A stretch of DNA of 64,000 nt. Source: Primulina eburnea. Its lineage: Eukaryota; Streptophyta; Magnoliopsida; Lamiales; Gesneriaceae. Below are positions 44,718-55,449 of this stretch, piece by piece. The stretch is from the NCBI RefSeq assembly GCF_022965805.1, contig NC_133101.1, positions 22,964,868 through 23,028,867 on the forward strand, read 5' to 3'. Position numbers and translations under genes: made by a program. The notes below the pieces were generated by a model. That model did not search any database. It saw only the letters and a program-made list of their open reading frames with translations, and was not told where the DNA came from. The first letter of the stretch is position 1, and each line of letters begins with the position of its first letter.

Positions 44718-45705
44718 TGTTGGAAACTAAATTCTGGAGTTTGACAAAACACAAATCAAACGATCAAATCAACTAATACATGAAAGCAAATTCGGCAGCT
44801 GGACATTCAACTGAAATCAGTTGACACAAACTGATCAGTTGAGAACAGATCAGTTAAAACATTCAGCCGAAAACATTAAAGCTTCTCAACTGAAGATACC
44901 TCGGGAAAGATCATTCAACAGACAAAAAGACATATCAGACAGCAACGGAATATGGAAAGCCGCACTGCATAGAACAACGTATTTCGGCTATTGAGGTTAA
45001 TACGCCGTCGTACAATAAATGATGAAGCGGCAATCGAGAACATTGTCCAAGAAATGATAAGGTTGCAATCAACGGATACGAGAATTCAAAATTACCGTTG
45101 AAAGATAAGTCTATAAATATGACTAAAGAGCAGTTGACAAGTGACATGATTGACCAATCTCAAACTTGCCATTACTCCGTCAAAATCTCAGCTCACACTT
45201 ATCAGATCTACTCGTAGCAATCAAGGCTACTCATTGAGCAAACTAGCACTCTGAAATATTGATAATTCGATAAGTGCTAAGTTCAGTTAATTACAGAGAT
45301 CATTGTATTATACTAAGAGTTTCAGTTCAGGCAATAGATAAGTCCTAACTGAAGTGGGTCTGTACAAGCGTTGTACACGATCAAAGTCTTTTAGTGAATA
45401 TCCTATCCTTGTGATAGAAGGGGTGACGTAGGAGTTATTCAATTCTCCAAACATCCAGAAACATATTGTGTTATCTTTACTTCAGCTTTTTATTTCCAGT
45501 TAGATATTCTATCTTTCAATCAGTTTATCTTCCGCAACTGCTTATTCAGTTTAACTGATTGATATTGACCGACGGGATACTTAGTTCAGTTTGTAACAAA
45601 ACTGAACTACCTTTTTCGAAAAACATTTAAATTCCTAGAAGTGTTTATTCAACCCCACCCCCCCCCCCCTTCTAAACACTCCTTAGTCAATAACCGATCC
45701 TAACA
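44718..45705 (+). repeat. Copia-B 5' LTR (988 bp)
   Basis: Starts TGTTGGAAACTAAATTCTGG and ends ACCGATCCTAACA. A TATAAATA box at 45112-45119 marks the likely promoter. By eye I count 17 AACTG/CAGTT motifs in the LTR. A minus-strand frame here is repeated identically in the 3' LTR but has no domain and is taken as chance. Confidence 0.93.
45112..45119 (+). promoter_or_regulatory. TATA box of the Copia-B 5' LTR
   Basis: TATAAATA, conserved at the same place in the Copia-A LTR (32340-32347) and in the Copia-B 3' LTR (56064-56071). Confidence 0.75.
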
Positions 45706-45707
45706 AG

Positions 45708-45719
45708 TGGTATCAGAGC
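45708..45719 (+). other. Copia-B primer-binding site (tRNA-iMet)
   Basis: Perfect TGGTATCAGAGC two bases downstream of the LTR. Confidence 0.9.
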
Positions 45720-45763
45720 AAGGCATATCCTGTCAAAGATTATCTATCCTCAATCTAATCACT

Positions 45764-47731
45764 ATGTCTTTATTCAATAAGATTCCAATGTTCTCCAGGG
45801 AAGATTTTGATGATTGGAAAATCAGAATGCAGGCTCATCTAGCTGCACAAGACGATGACATGTGGTACGTCATAACTGACGGACCCATGAAAATTTTGAA
45901 AGCAAACACAGCTGTTGCTATCACTGAAGGGGCACCTCACCGAATTGAAAAGCCTCGAGATGAGTGGACTACAGAGGACAAGAGAAAGGCAAATCTAGAC
46001 AATGTTGCAAAAGATATATTGTATAAGACACTGGACAAAGTAACGTTCAGTAAGATCAAAATGTGCAAAACCGCCAAAGAAATTTGGGAGAAGTTAATTC
46101 AACTTTGCGAAGGAAATGATCAAACAAAAGAAAACAAACTTTCAGTTGCTATGCAGAAATTCGACGACATCATAATGAAGATGGGAGAAACAATGGATGA
46201 GTATGATGAAAGAACAAGCTGTATCATCAACGAACTAAATGCACTTGGAAAAGTGTATACAAATAAAGAAGTAGTATTGAAAGTAATCAGAGGACTTCCC
46301 AAAGAATGGGATGTCAAAACTATGGCAATGAGGGAATCCAAAGATCTTAACAAAGTTGAACTTCATGATTTATTTGCAGATCTAAAAGCATATGAGTTTG
46401 AACTTCAAACTCGAGAAGGAGAACCATCTACTCCAGCAACAACTATTGCCTTGACTGCTGTTAGAAATGAATCAACTGGTTCAGTTGAGAAAACTGCTGA
46501 TCAGCTGAGCAATGATGCCATGTCTCTATTCATTAAGAAATTTGGAAGATTCATGAGGAAAAATCAAGGAAATTTTCAGAAGAATTATCAAAGAAACAAC
46601 TCCAGAAAAGAGTCTAATGTATGTTTCAACTGTGGCAAATCCGGTCACTTTATTGCCAACTGTCCAAAGCCTAAAAAGGATAATCAAACCTCAACTGAAA
46701 GAAAGAAGAAAATGTATGAGCACAAAAGAAGATCTAAGGACGAAAAGAAGCCTTACAAGAAGAAACATGAAGTACTCCTAGCTGAAGACAGCAAAGCCAA
46801 ATGGGCAGAAACTGACAGCGAAGAGTCAGATCCAGAAAGCTCTTGCAGTTCAAGTGAGGATGAGGAAGAAGTAACATGTCTAATGGCAGATAACATAGAA
46901 GATCAATCAAGCTGCGAGCAGGTATTTGATTTTAGCTCTATTAATTTTACACGAGAAGAACTCATCTCAACTCTTCATGACATGGTCAATGAGTATCAAA
47001 AGCTTGCTTTATCATTTGAAAAACTCAGAGCAAAGCAAGATGATCCCAAAGACAATAAAACAAAAACTGATGAATCAGTTGAAATGTTGAGTCTGAGAAG
47101 GGAGATTGCTGAACTCACTGATGAAAGAAGCAGGAATCAATCAATGATTCAAAAAATGTCGCTTGAAAATACAAAGCTCAATGAGCTCATTCAAGTTTGG
47201 AACAAATCATCTAAAGCTTTAACTAATATACAGAATTCTCAGAAATCAGTTGATGATAAAACTGGTTTAGGATTCTGTAGTAAAGATGATTTGTCTTCCC
47301 AAGATACTCAACCAAAACTGAATATGAACAAAGGGAAATACATTCACTTTGTAAAATCAGTTATGGTACAAAATCAAGAAGAGTCGAGCAAACTGATTGA
47401 ACAACCATCTCAGAATATGAATAAAGGCATGAGATGTGGAATTGGATATAATCCAAAGGGTAAGACTGACTCATGGAATCAGCAACCAAAAACTCTCAGC
47501 AGAAAATATTCATATGGCTACTCAAACTACTACAACAGTAAGCCAATTCAGAAAAGATATCGGCTGAATAATCAGTTGAAAAAGGTCAAAACACATATTG
47601 TATCATCTACACACCATACACCAAGCACACACAAACAGGGAAGGACCATATGGAATACAGCAACAGGACGGTCAGTTAGACTGATTCAAGTCTGGATTCC
47701 TAAAGGACTAATCAACTTTGGACCCAAATAG
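45764..47731 (+). CDS. gag: Copia-B gag
   Basis: 655 residues from the ATG at 45764; the longer frame from 45707 overlaps the primer-binding site and is unlikely to be used. Residues 1-270 form a copia-type capsid (F-D-D-W-K-I-R-M-Q-A-H-L, I-R-G-L-P-K-E-W, L-H-D-L-F-x-x-L-K-A-Y-E). A CCHC zinc knuckle C-F-N-C-G-K-S-G-H-F-I-A-N-C is at 287-300, followed by a lysine-rich stretch and an acidic E/D cluster (about 355-385), then a coiled-coil-like segment. Length fits the long gag of SIRE elements. The stop is TAG; pol follows in the -1 frame. Confidence 0.93.
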   Translation: MSLFNKIPMFSREDFDDWKIRMQAHLAAQDDDMWYVITDGPMKILKANTAVAITEGAPHRIEKPRDEWTTEDKRKANLDNVAKDILYKTLDKVTFSKIKMCKTAKEIWEKLIQLCEGNDQTKENKLSVAMQKFDDIIMKMGETMDEYDERTSCIINELNALGKVYTNKEVVLKVIRGLPKEWDVKTMAMRESKDLNKVELHDLFADLKAYEFELQTREGEPSTPATTIALTAVRNESTGSVEKTADQLSNDAMSLFIKKFGRFMRKNQGNFQKNYQRNNSRKESNVCFNCGKSGHFIANCPKPKKDNQTSTERKKKMYEHKRRSKDEKKPYKKKHEVLLAEDSKAKWAETDSEESDPESSCSSSEDEEEVTCLMADNIEDQSSCEQVFDFSSINFTREELISTLHDMVNEYQKLALSFEKLRAKQDDPKDNKTKTDESVEMLSLRREIAELTDERSRNQSMIQKMSLENTKLNELIQVWNKSSKALTNIQNSQKSVDDKTGLGFCSKDDLSSQDTQPKLNMNKGKYIHFVKSVMVQNQEESSKLIEQPSQNMNKGMRCGIGYNPKGKTDSWNQQPKTLSRKYSYGYSNYYNSKPIQKRYRLNNQLKKVKTHIVSSTHHTPSTHKQGRTIWNTATGRSVRLIQVWIPKGLINFGPK

Positions 47732-47769
47732 AAAAGGGTACCAGAATCTTATTTTGTATTTAATTGTAG

Positions 47770-50700
47770 GCAATAAGTACAAGCATTAGATCAATATGGT
47801 ATCTGGACAGTGGATGTTCACGACACATGACAGGAGATTCAAACTTATTGTCTCAACTGGTCAAATACAATGGTCCAAACCTCAGTTTTGGGGATAATTC
47901 CAAAGGTAAAACTGTGGGTAAGGGTAAGCTTATCCATGGTAACTTCACCATTAATGATATTTTATTAGTCGAGAATCTTAAGTATAATCTGATAAGCATT
48001 AGTCAGTTATGCGATATTGGATTCTCAGTTCAGTTTGACAAACACTCTTGTTCAGTCAAAAACTCAACTGAAGAAATTATTCTAACTGGAAAAAGGTGTG
48101 GAAACACTTACAAAGTCAGCTGGAATGATCAACCTTATACATCAGTATGCTTTATTGCGTCTAAATCATCTCAAAACTGGTTGTGGCATAAACGGTTAAA
48201 TCATTTAAATTTTAAATCTATTGCCTATCTGAGTAAGCATGAACTTGTAACTGGTTTGCCCAAAATAAATTTTTCAAAAGAAAAACTTTGTTCAGCATGT
48301 CAGTATGGAAAACAAGTTCGATCCTCTTTCAAAAACAAAGGCTGTAAATCTTCATCCCGATGCTTAGAATAATTGCACATGGATCTCTTTGGTCCAATAC
48401 CAGTCATGAGCTTAGGGGGAATGAAATACACCTTAGTGGTCGTAGATGACTTTTCAAGATTTACTTGGGTTATATTTCTCAAATCCAAAGACCATACTGC
48501 TGCACAACTGATTAAACTCTTCAAAAGACTTTTAAATGAAAAATCAGTTGGGATTGATCGAATCAGATCTGATCGAGGAACTGAATTCATCAATCAAACA
48601 CTTTCAAACTTTTTAGAAAATACTGGAATCAAGCATGAGTTCTCAGCAGCAAGAACACCTCAGCAAAACGGTGTAGCTGAGAGAAGGAATCGGACTCTTA
48701 AGGAAGCTGCTAGAACGATGCTTGCCGATTCAGGTATTTCTCAAAGATTTTGGGCAGAAGGAGTAAACACTGCATGCTACACTCAGAACAGATCAATGAT
48801 TAATAAAAATCACAAGAAAACACCATATGAGATCTGGCATGGAAGAAAAAGCATAATCACTTACTTCAAAATATTTGGCTGTAGATGTTTTATTCATAAC
48901 AATGGTAAAAATTATCTAAAAGCATTCGATGTCAAATCAGCAGAAGGAATATTCCTTGGATATTCATCAGTTAGCATAGCTTACAGAGTATTTAATAAGA
49001 AAACCTTGAATGTTGAAGAATCTGCACATGTTGATTTTGATGAAACTGCACTAATCGATAAGCCAACTGATCAAGTTGAGCTAGCTGATCGATTTACAGA
49101 TATCAGTCTGGAAGATGATGACTCAGACGAAAGTCGTAATAATCAGAATATCTTTCATACACCTGAACCTGAGATATTGGATCAACCAGCTGAATTGAAA
49201 GCAAATTTTGACAATCAGTTAGTGGAGCAAATTAATGAAAATCAATTATCAACTGAATCAGCTCCAACTGAAACTGAGAACATTCAATTACCTAATGAAG
49301 AATTTGCTGGCTGTGAAGCACCCAATGCTGAATTTAGATGGAAGAAATCACATCCTCCAGAACTGGTAATAGGTAACCCATCTGATCCAGTAAGAACAAG
49401 AAATCAGATGCTCAATTTATTTATTCATTCAGCTTTTGTATCTCAAATCGAACCAACAAAAACTGCCGAAGCTCTTACTGATCCTAATTGGATTAATGCA
49501 ATGCAAGAAGAGCAAAATCAGTTTGTTCATAACAATGTCTGGAACTTAGTTCCAAGACCAGTTTCTATAACTGTTATAGGTACAAAATGGGTGTACAGAA
49601 ACAAACTAAACGAAGATGGTTCAGTTGTGCGCAACAAAGCAAGGTTAGTGGCACAAGGGTATAGACAAGAAGAAGGAATTGATTATGATGAAACATATGC
49701 ACCAGTTGCAAGACTGGAGGCAATCAGAATATTTCTTGCCTATGCATCCTTCAAAACTTTAAAGTCTATCAAATGGATGTGAAAAGTGCATTCCTAAATG
49801 GCCAATTACAAGAAGAAGTCTACGTTGAACAACCTCCAGGTTTTGTCAATCATAATCTTCCTGATCACGTTTATCATTTAAACAAGGCATTATATGGTCT
49901 CAAACAAGCTCCACGGGCTTGGTATGAAACCCTCTCAAAATTCCTAACTGATCATGATTTTTCTGTTGGATCAGTTGATAAGACTTTGTTTAAATTCTCG
50001 AAAAATGATCATATCTTACTTGTTCAAATTTACGTTGATGATATTATTTTTGGGTCAACTAACCCCAAATTATGCAAGAAATTTTCCAAGCTGATGCAGG
50101 ATAAATTCGAGATGAGCATGATGGGTGAGCTGACATTCTTTCTTGGTTTACAAGTGAAGCAACTGGATTCAGGAACATTTATTAGTCAAACCAAATATAC
50201 CAAGGAATTGCTAAGAAAATTTGGCATGGAATCTTGTTCAGCAGCAAGCACTCCAATGAGTTCATCAGTTAAATTAGACACTGATCAAGGGGGAATATCA
50301 GTTGAGACGACACTATACAGAGGTTTAATAGGTTCTTTATTGTACCTAACTGCTAGTCGCCCTGATATTATGTTTGTTGTATGTATATGTGCAAGATTTC
50401 AAGCTAACCCTAAGCAATCACATTTTTCTGCGGCCAAACGTATCTTGAGATATCTTAAAGGCACGGAAAATGTTGGTTTATGGTACTCTAAAGACTCATC
50501 TTTCAATTTAGTTGGCTATTCAGATGCAGATTATGCAGGATGCAAACTTGATCGTAAAAGTACAAGTGGATCATGTCAGTTTCTTGGAGACAGACTGATC
50601 TCTTGGTTCAGTAAGAAGCAAACATCCATAGCAACTTCCACAACTGAAGCAGAATATCTTGCTGCTGGAAGCTGCTGCGCCCAACTGCTCTGGATTCAGC

Positions 50701-51017
50701 AACAACTGAAAGATTATGGTGTTGATGCAAAGGAATCACCAATATTCTGTGACAACACTAGTACAATAGCTATTGCATACAATCCAGTTCTTCACTCCAG
50801 GACTAAGCATATAGATGTCAGACATCATTTCATCAGAGATCATGCACTAAAGAAGAACATCAGATTAGAATACGTCTCAACGGAACAACAAGCAGCAGAC
50901 ATCTTCACAAAACCGTTACCAGAGGCTAAGTTTTCTTATTTCCGAAATATTCTTGGTTTAATTGATATAACTTCACTAACAGAATTAAGTGCAGAAAATA
51001 AGAATACAACAAATTGA
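47770..51017 (+). pseudogene. pol: Copia-B pol: protease, integrase, reverse transcriptase, RNase H
   Basis: Protease site D-S-G-C-S-R-H-M-T-G (aspartate codon at 47806). Integrase: H-K-R-L-N-H-L-N and C-S-A-C-Q-Y-G-K zinc region, then M-D-L-F-G-P, S-D-R-G-T-E-F and [11 protein letters not shown]. Reverse transcriptase: K-S-A-F-L-N-G and the Y-V-D-D box at about 50030-50041. RNase H: S-D-A-D-Y-A-G, T-T-E-A-E-Y and C-D-N. Lesions: TAA 47761-47763 and TAG 47767-47769 in the gag-pol linker, TAA at 48370-48372 replacing a proline codon, and a one-base deletion near 49757 that splits reverse transcriptase. Otherwise every catalytic motif is intact, in line with recent insertion. The stop is at 51015-51017, just before the antisense ORFs. 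Confidence 0.93.
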
Positions 51018-51030
51018 TAATAATATTTCA

Positions 51031-51453
51031 TTAAGAATACCAACGTTCCCAATTTACAGAAGAAATCATAGATCCAACTGTATCTAGCCATGCCCTAACC
51101 CAGTCATTCAACTCATAAATTCGAACTCCAGCAAATGCCCTTGACTTTGAAATCTTATCAACAACATGCCACTCCTTCCATAGCATTGCTTCTAAAAGAC
51201 ATTTGTCTTCAACCAAATCATTAACGTGGCTAACCTCAAAACGAGCAAGGTATTTCAGTGCTCTTCTCTCCTAAGCACGAGTAGGAATGACACCACTGTC
51301 ACTCACCATCTTCAACTCATCAATCTTTTCCCAGGTTGTCAATACCTTCTGAAAAACATATTTCTCCATCTTTCTTTTAATTTCAGCTAAACGAGGGGCT
51401 GACTGATCAGTCACATGAACATGCGTGCTACTGCATGCATCAGAATCAGACAT
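51031..51453 (-). pseudogene. Antisense ORF 1 of Copia-B (aORF-1), one stop
   Basis: Opposite in sense to the element. From an ATG at 51453 the frame is 141 codons with a single TAG (51271-51273). It starts M-S-D-S-D-A-C-S-S, then a helical part V-F-Q-K-V-L-T-T-W-E-K-I-D-E-L, and a second part with L-L-E-A-M-L-W-K-E-W and L-N-D-W-V-R-A-W-L. The pattern (acid/serine N-terminus, W-E-x-x-x-E-L helix, L-x-K-E/L-W helix, final tryptophan helix) matches aORF-2 of the same element and the aORF of Copia-C, so it is a paralogue. A TATAAA motif lies about 50 bp upstream (51500-51505, minus). It ends 14 bp after pol on the other strand, tail-to-tail. No known domain recognised. Confidence 0.75.
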
Positions 51454-51856
51454 GTTGAAATAATTTTGAACTGATCACATTATCACCACTATCATCTCAT
51501 TTATAAGAAAAAGGTGTTGAAGAAGTTGAAGAATCACAAGTCAATTAAATCGACTCTCACATTTACCAAGGACATTTAAGATATCAGTTAATAATAGTTT
51601 GAATTTTATTAGTTCATTTATTTACTTATCAAAACTGATGACTGTTAGCATGTCATTAGATCATATAACAGGATTACATAATCATTGATCGTAATTTGTT
51701 GTTAACCTTTATTGCTGTTTTACTGAATATATAAATGAGTTGCTTACTCTTATGAGTTCTTAATTAATGTCAGCAAGTGTTTGTGATTATATCTCTTCCA
51801 GATCATTGCAGCCAGAAATAAAAGAACAAAGACGATAAAACATAATAAATATTTTA
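51454..51856. other. Spacer between the two antisense ORFs
   Basis: About 400 bp of AT-rich DNA carrying the presumed promoter of aORF-1 (TATAAA on the minus strand at 51500-51505). No further frame or repeat is seen. Confidence 0.6.
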
Positions 51857-52249
51857 TTAAGAAGAGGAGCCGGTTACAATTTCATATTCATTCTCCACAG
51901 CAATTATCCATAAACTCATCCATGCAGCTAGTGATGAGGAAGAAGTTTTGCAGAAATTGTGGGAGGCAGCGATGCGGCGGAGGATCTCTAGCTCCTTCAG
52001 AAGAAAGAGCTTGTAGAGATAACACTCTTTAAAAAGGTTCACCCCCGCAGGAACCTCTAGGAGCTCTCGCACCTCTTGAAGTTGGGCCTTTCGCCTGAAA
52101 GAAGAGACCCGCCCAGAGTAATACAGGAACTCCAGTTCCTGCATCTCCTCCCAGTAAGGAAGGCTAGCATAGAAGACTTCATCTTCTATGGACTGCTTCC
52201 TGGCCTGCAGTGTAAACTGAGCGTCGCTTGAGCTTCCAGCTTCTGCCAT
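51857..52249 (-). CDS. Antisense ORF 2 of Copia-B (aORF-2), intact
   Basis: 130 residues from an ATG at 52249, no internal stop. The N-terminus is serine/alanine-rich; then E-D-E-V-F-Y and P-Y-W-E-E-M-Q-E-L-E-F-L form an amphipathic helix, an R/K-rich turn, then L-Y-K-L-F-L-L-K-E-L-E-I-L-R-R and a final helix with A-A-W-M-S-L-W. Cysteines are few and there is no signal peptide. The Copia-C counterpart (61446-61865) shares E-D-E-V-F, Y-W-E-E, Y-x-L and the W-M helix in the same order and position within the element. A TATAAATA box lies 57-64 bp upstream of the ATG (52306-52313, minus). The product is unknown; an element-encoded regulatory or RNA-binding helical protein is only a guess. Copia-C and aORF-1 make chance openness unlikely. 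Confidence 0.75.
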   Translation of the reverse strand: MAEAGSSSDAQFTLQARKQSIEDEVFYASLPYWEEMQELEFLYYSGRVSSFRRKAQLQEVRELLEVPAGVNLFKECYLYKLFLLKELEILRRIAASHNFCKTSSSSLAAWMSLWIIAVENEYEIVTGSSS

Positions 52250-52305
52250 TTTCCTAATCTTTGAAACTTACTTGCTGAGATAATTTTGGCTAACCCTTTC
52301 ACTCT

Positions 52306-52313
52306 TATTTATA
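52306..52313 (-). promoter_or_regulatory. TATA box of antisense ORF 2
   Basis: Minus-strand TATAAATA in the context GCCTATAAATAAGAGTGA, 57 bp before the ATG. Copia-C has GGCTATAAATAAGAGTAG at the equivalent place. Confidence 0.7.
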
Positions 52314-52860
52314 GGCCAAGAGGGAAATGAAAGGACACTTCACTCTGTGACGATTGCTATGCCGAGCACCATACTCACTTTAATCATTACCGATTATAGC
52401 CGTCATTTTACGTTAATGCATTTATTAAGGGGGAATAATGGTTCAAGAAGTTAACTGAGACGACAGTTGTTAGTGAACTCTCGACTGAAAGAACCCAGTC
52501 TTATCAACTGATCTACCAGTCGAATTTTCCACTAATCTTCTCATATAAGTTAACTAATTAAACAATTATATTTCAAAACAAAAGATGTGACTGTCTGCTA
52601 AACTAATGATGAATTTTAATTTATGACGTGGAATCAATTTTAACCGCTCATTATTTTACAAACACGATTATAGCACACGTACACATATTTTTACTCAAAA
52701 TTTTATTGGACTGACACGTGTCCAAAAATTCAAACAGTCACAAACATTAGTACAATTACCCGCTTCATTTCAGTTTTACTTTTCGACTACTTCAAATCAT
52801 CTTTAGAGCAAGAACTACCTCATCATTCGAATTTTCTTTCAAGAAATTTTTCAGCATTCA
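52314..52860. promoter_or_regulatory. Divergent intergenic spacer between aORF-2 and the long sense ORF
   Basis: A 550-bp non-coding spacer from which aORF-2 (minus) and the long ORF (plus) diverge. It contains the perfect palindrome GACACGTGTC (52713-52722), a G-box core. A block from about 52668 to 52790 is strongly alike in Copia-C (60895-61020, reversed), including GGACTGACA, the G-box position (ACATGT there) and CATTAGTAC. Conservation of non-coding DNA suggests a shared promoter or packaging function. Confidence 0.6.
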
Positions 52861-55449
52861 ATGGCGACTCAAATTCCCGCTTTCATGCTAAATGCTATGG
52901 CCATCAATTTTGGATCTATCTTATCCTTCGGCGATGCTGAAGTTCAGAAAGTATTTCAGAAACTTGAAGCTGCTGGTCTAAGAACATTTTTGGGACAATC
53001 CTCTCAGGATATCTATCCCAAAGAACTTCAGGATTTCTACTCTTCTGGCGTGATTGATTCTGAGGGAAATATCAATTCTACTATCAATGGTCAGTTACTG
53101 ATCATCTCTGAAGATTCTCTTGGTGACTTATTTCTCTTACCTTCTGAAGGAATGGCACAACTTTCGGATGTCAAAGCATCTGATATTGAGGAAATGCAAA
53201 CCCTTCTCTCTGCTGATGGACAGAAGATTAAAGTTTCTGATCCTAAAAAGGAACTCAAGCATGAAGTTCAATTGCTGGCCGATGTAATTGCTAAAGGGCT
53301 TTTAGCAAAAGCTGGATCATTTGCTGCCCTAACTTTGGAGAAATTTCAGGCCATTACTGTAATAATGGCTAATCACAAATTTAACTGGAAGCATCTCATA
53401 TTTAATATTTTGAAGAATATGTTTCTGTCTCCTAAACAATCCAAGGGTTTTGCTGTTCAAATCAGTTATCTGCTGAAAGCAAAAGGTTTAGTGGCTGAGG
53501 AATCTGAGAAGACGTCGAAATTTAAGGTGTTCAATGCAAAGAACACGATGCCAATCAAATCCAAAATGGACATATCTCCTACTCACTTTGTGCGAATCAA
53601 ACAGGAAATTGGGACTCAGTTAGCTGCTCCCAAATCAGTCAAGAAAACCAAAACGTTGGCTCAACTGAAGGTTGCCAAAAGGAAGTTGATTTTGAGTACA
53701 TCAGAGTCAGATAAGACTTCATCACCTCAAATTGCGAAGAAGCCAAGAACTCAAAGGGTTAAAACTACTTCTAAGGTATCCATTCCTACTGACAAAATGA
53801 TTTCCTTTACTGATCAGCAGCCTATAGAAGCAGTTCCTCTACAGATTATTCCACAAGCTAATTCAGTAAGTACCATAAAGAAATCAGTTAGGACCCAAGC
53901 TCCTGTTACTCAAATACCTCGACCAATTGGTGTAGCACCTGCCAGACCCAAAGGAATAAAGTTTGTAGAACAGATTGAATCAACTCGAACCGGACTGGAA
54001 ATTCCTCATATCATGAGTACTGATAAAGGGAAAGGGAAATTGATTGTAGAACCCAGACCCTCCAACCCGATTCAAACTCATATTGATCTGGTATGGGGAA
54101 AAGTGAACAATTTTGCTGCTGCAAAGACTAAGTCCTATGATGCTTGGGTAGCCTATCGTACTGAGGTTTTTGCCAAGCAACTGAAGGAAAAGACCGAGCT
54201 CAGAAAATTCATCAAGCTGGAGGCCTTTGTTCTTCGAACTGTCAAAGCTGCCTCTATTGCTCAAGCCTTAGAGAGGAAAAGTTATTTCTTTGATCAGATG
54301 AGAGCAAAGAAGTTGGCTCAATTTGTAGCTAAGCTTAAAAACAACTACTTGCCAACTGGTCCTACTGCATATGCTGATCAAGCTGTAATTACTCAGCTTG
54401 ACACTGACCTTATAGGACTACTTTCTCGAATTAAATTTTGGGAATTGGATCAAGAACTAGTAGTCTACCAAGAAGATTCAGATGATGATGTGGAACTAGT
54501 TTTAGAAGCACCCTCTAACACAACAGAAACATCATCAGCTTTAGTTCTTGTTCCAACTGAAGAGCCAATTTCTGATAAGCTTTCTTCACCACCTGTTGAA
54601 CAACAACTATATACTGAAGCAGAGCTGTCTTTCGCTCATATTGATGAAGTAATTCAAGCCGTGGTAGAGGAATCCCACCTTAGTGGACCAGTGAATGATA
54701 AAGTTGATCACTCTCTTGATCAAACCAATCCAGAGGTCACTATTCCTTCAGTGGAAATTGTTCCACCAGATCAATCTGTTGATCAGGTCATACCAACTGA
54801 TATGCCAGATGACTCAATCGATCATTCCCTAGAGACATCAGTTCAGATTGTGTCACCATCAACTTACCAAAAACCTTCCTCACCACCTCGGGATCAAGCA
54901 GAAATCCCTGCTGCTGATATTTCAGTTCGAAATGTTACTGAAACAATTTCGATTGATCAAGCCTTGATCGTATCTGAACTTGATAAAAGTAAACCAAGCA
55001 CTTCTCGACAATCCAATCCTCCAACTTCAGCAGATTTTGATATCATTTTTGAAGAAGTCCAACATATGCAGGACAGTGTGAGTCAAATAATTACTGCCAT
55101 CTCCAAAATTCAAAATACGCAACTTTCGCACAGTCTGAAGTTGGATGATAATCAGGAATCCTTGAAAAGACTGAAAGATATTCAATCTGCTGTTACCGCT
55201 CTCTCTTTTGCAGTTGGTGATATTCAGAAAAATAGAGGTATCGTGTCCAGTCTGACTGCCACTCAAGAATTAATTACATAACGCGTCGACAATGTGGAAT
55301 CGCTTGTGTCTCGGAAAATTGAGCTACTGCAAGTCACAATGACTACTGCTATTGAAAATATGTCATCCTCTGTCACGGTTCTTTCTTCTCACGTTCGCAA
55401 GCTATCTGACAAGATGGATATATTTGACAAAAAGGGGCAAAGCAGCTGA
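52861..55449 (+). pseudogene. Long third ORF of Copia-B in the SIRE envelope-like position, one stop
   Basis: 863 codons from the ATG at 52861 to a stop at 55447-55449, interrupted only by TAA at 55279-55281 (codon 807), where Copia-C has a lysine codon. Residues 1-230 look like the putative plant transposon protein domain (D-F-Y, N-G-Q-L-L-I-I-S-E-D-S-L-G-D-L-F-L-L-P, a lysine-rich helical section). A basic linker (250-330), a helical section with W-E-L-D-Q-E-L near 535, a long acidic proline/serine/threonine-rich region (545-720) and a C-terminal coiled-coil-like region (725-860) follow. I see no clear signal peptide or transmembrane segment. SIRE elements carry an ORF here often called envelope-like; its function is unproven. 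Confidence 0.82.

Noticed and set aside
44935..45147. Minus-strand 70-codon frame found identically in both Copia-B LTRs (also 55887-56099)
   Set aside because: Identity is expected because LTRs are copies of each other; there is no counterpart in the Copia-A or Copia-C LTRs and no domain.
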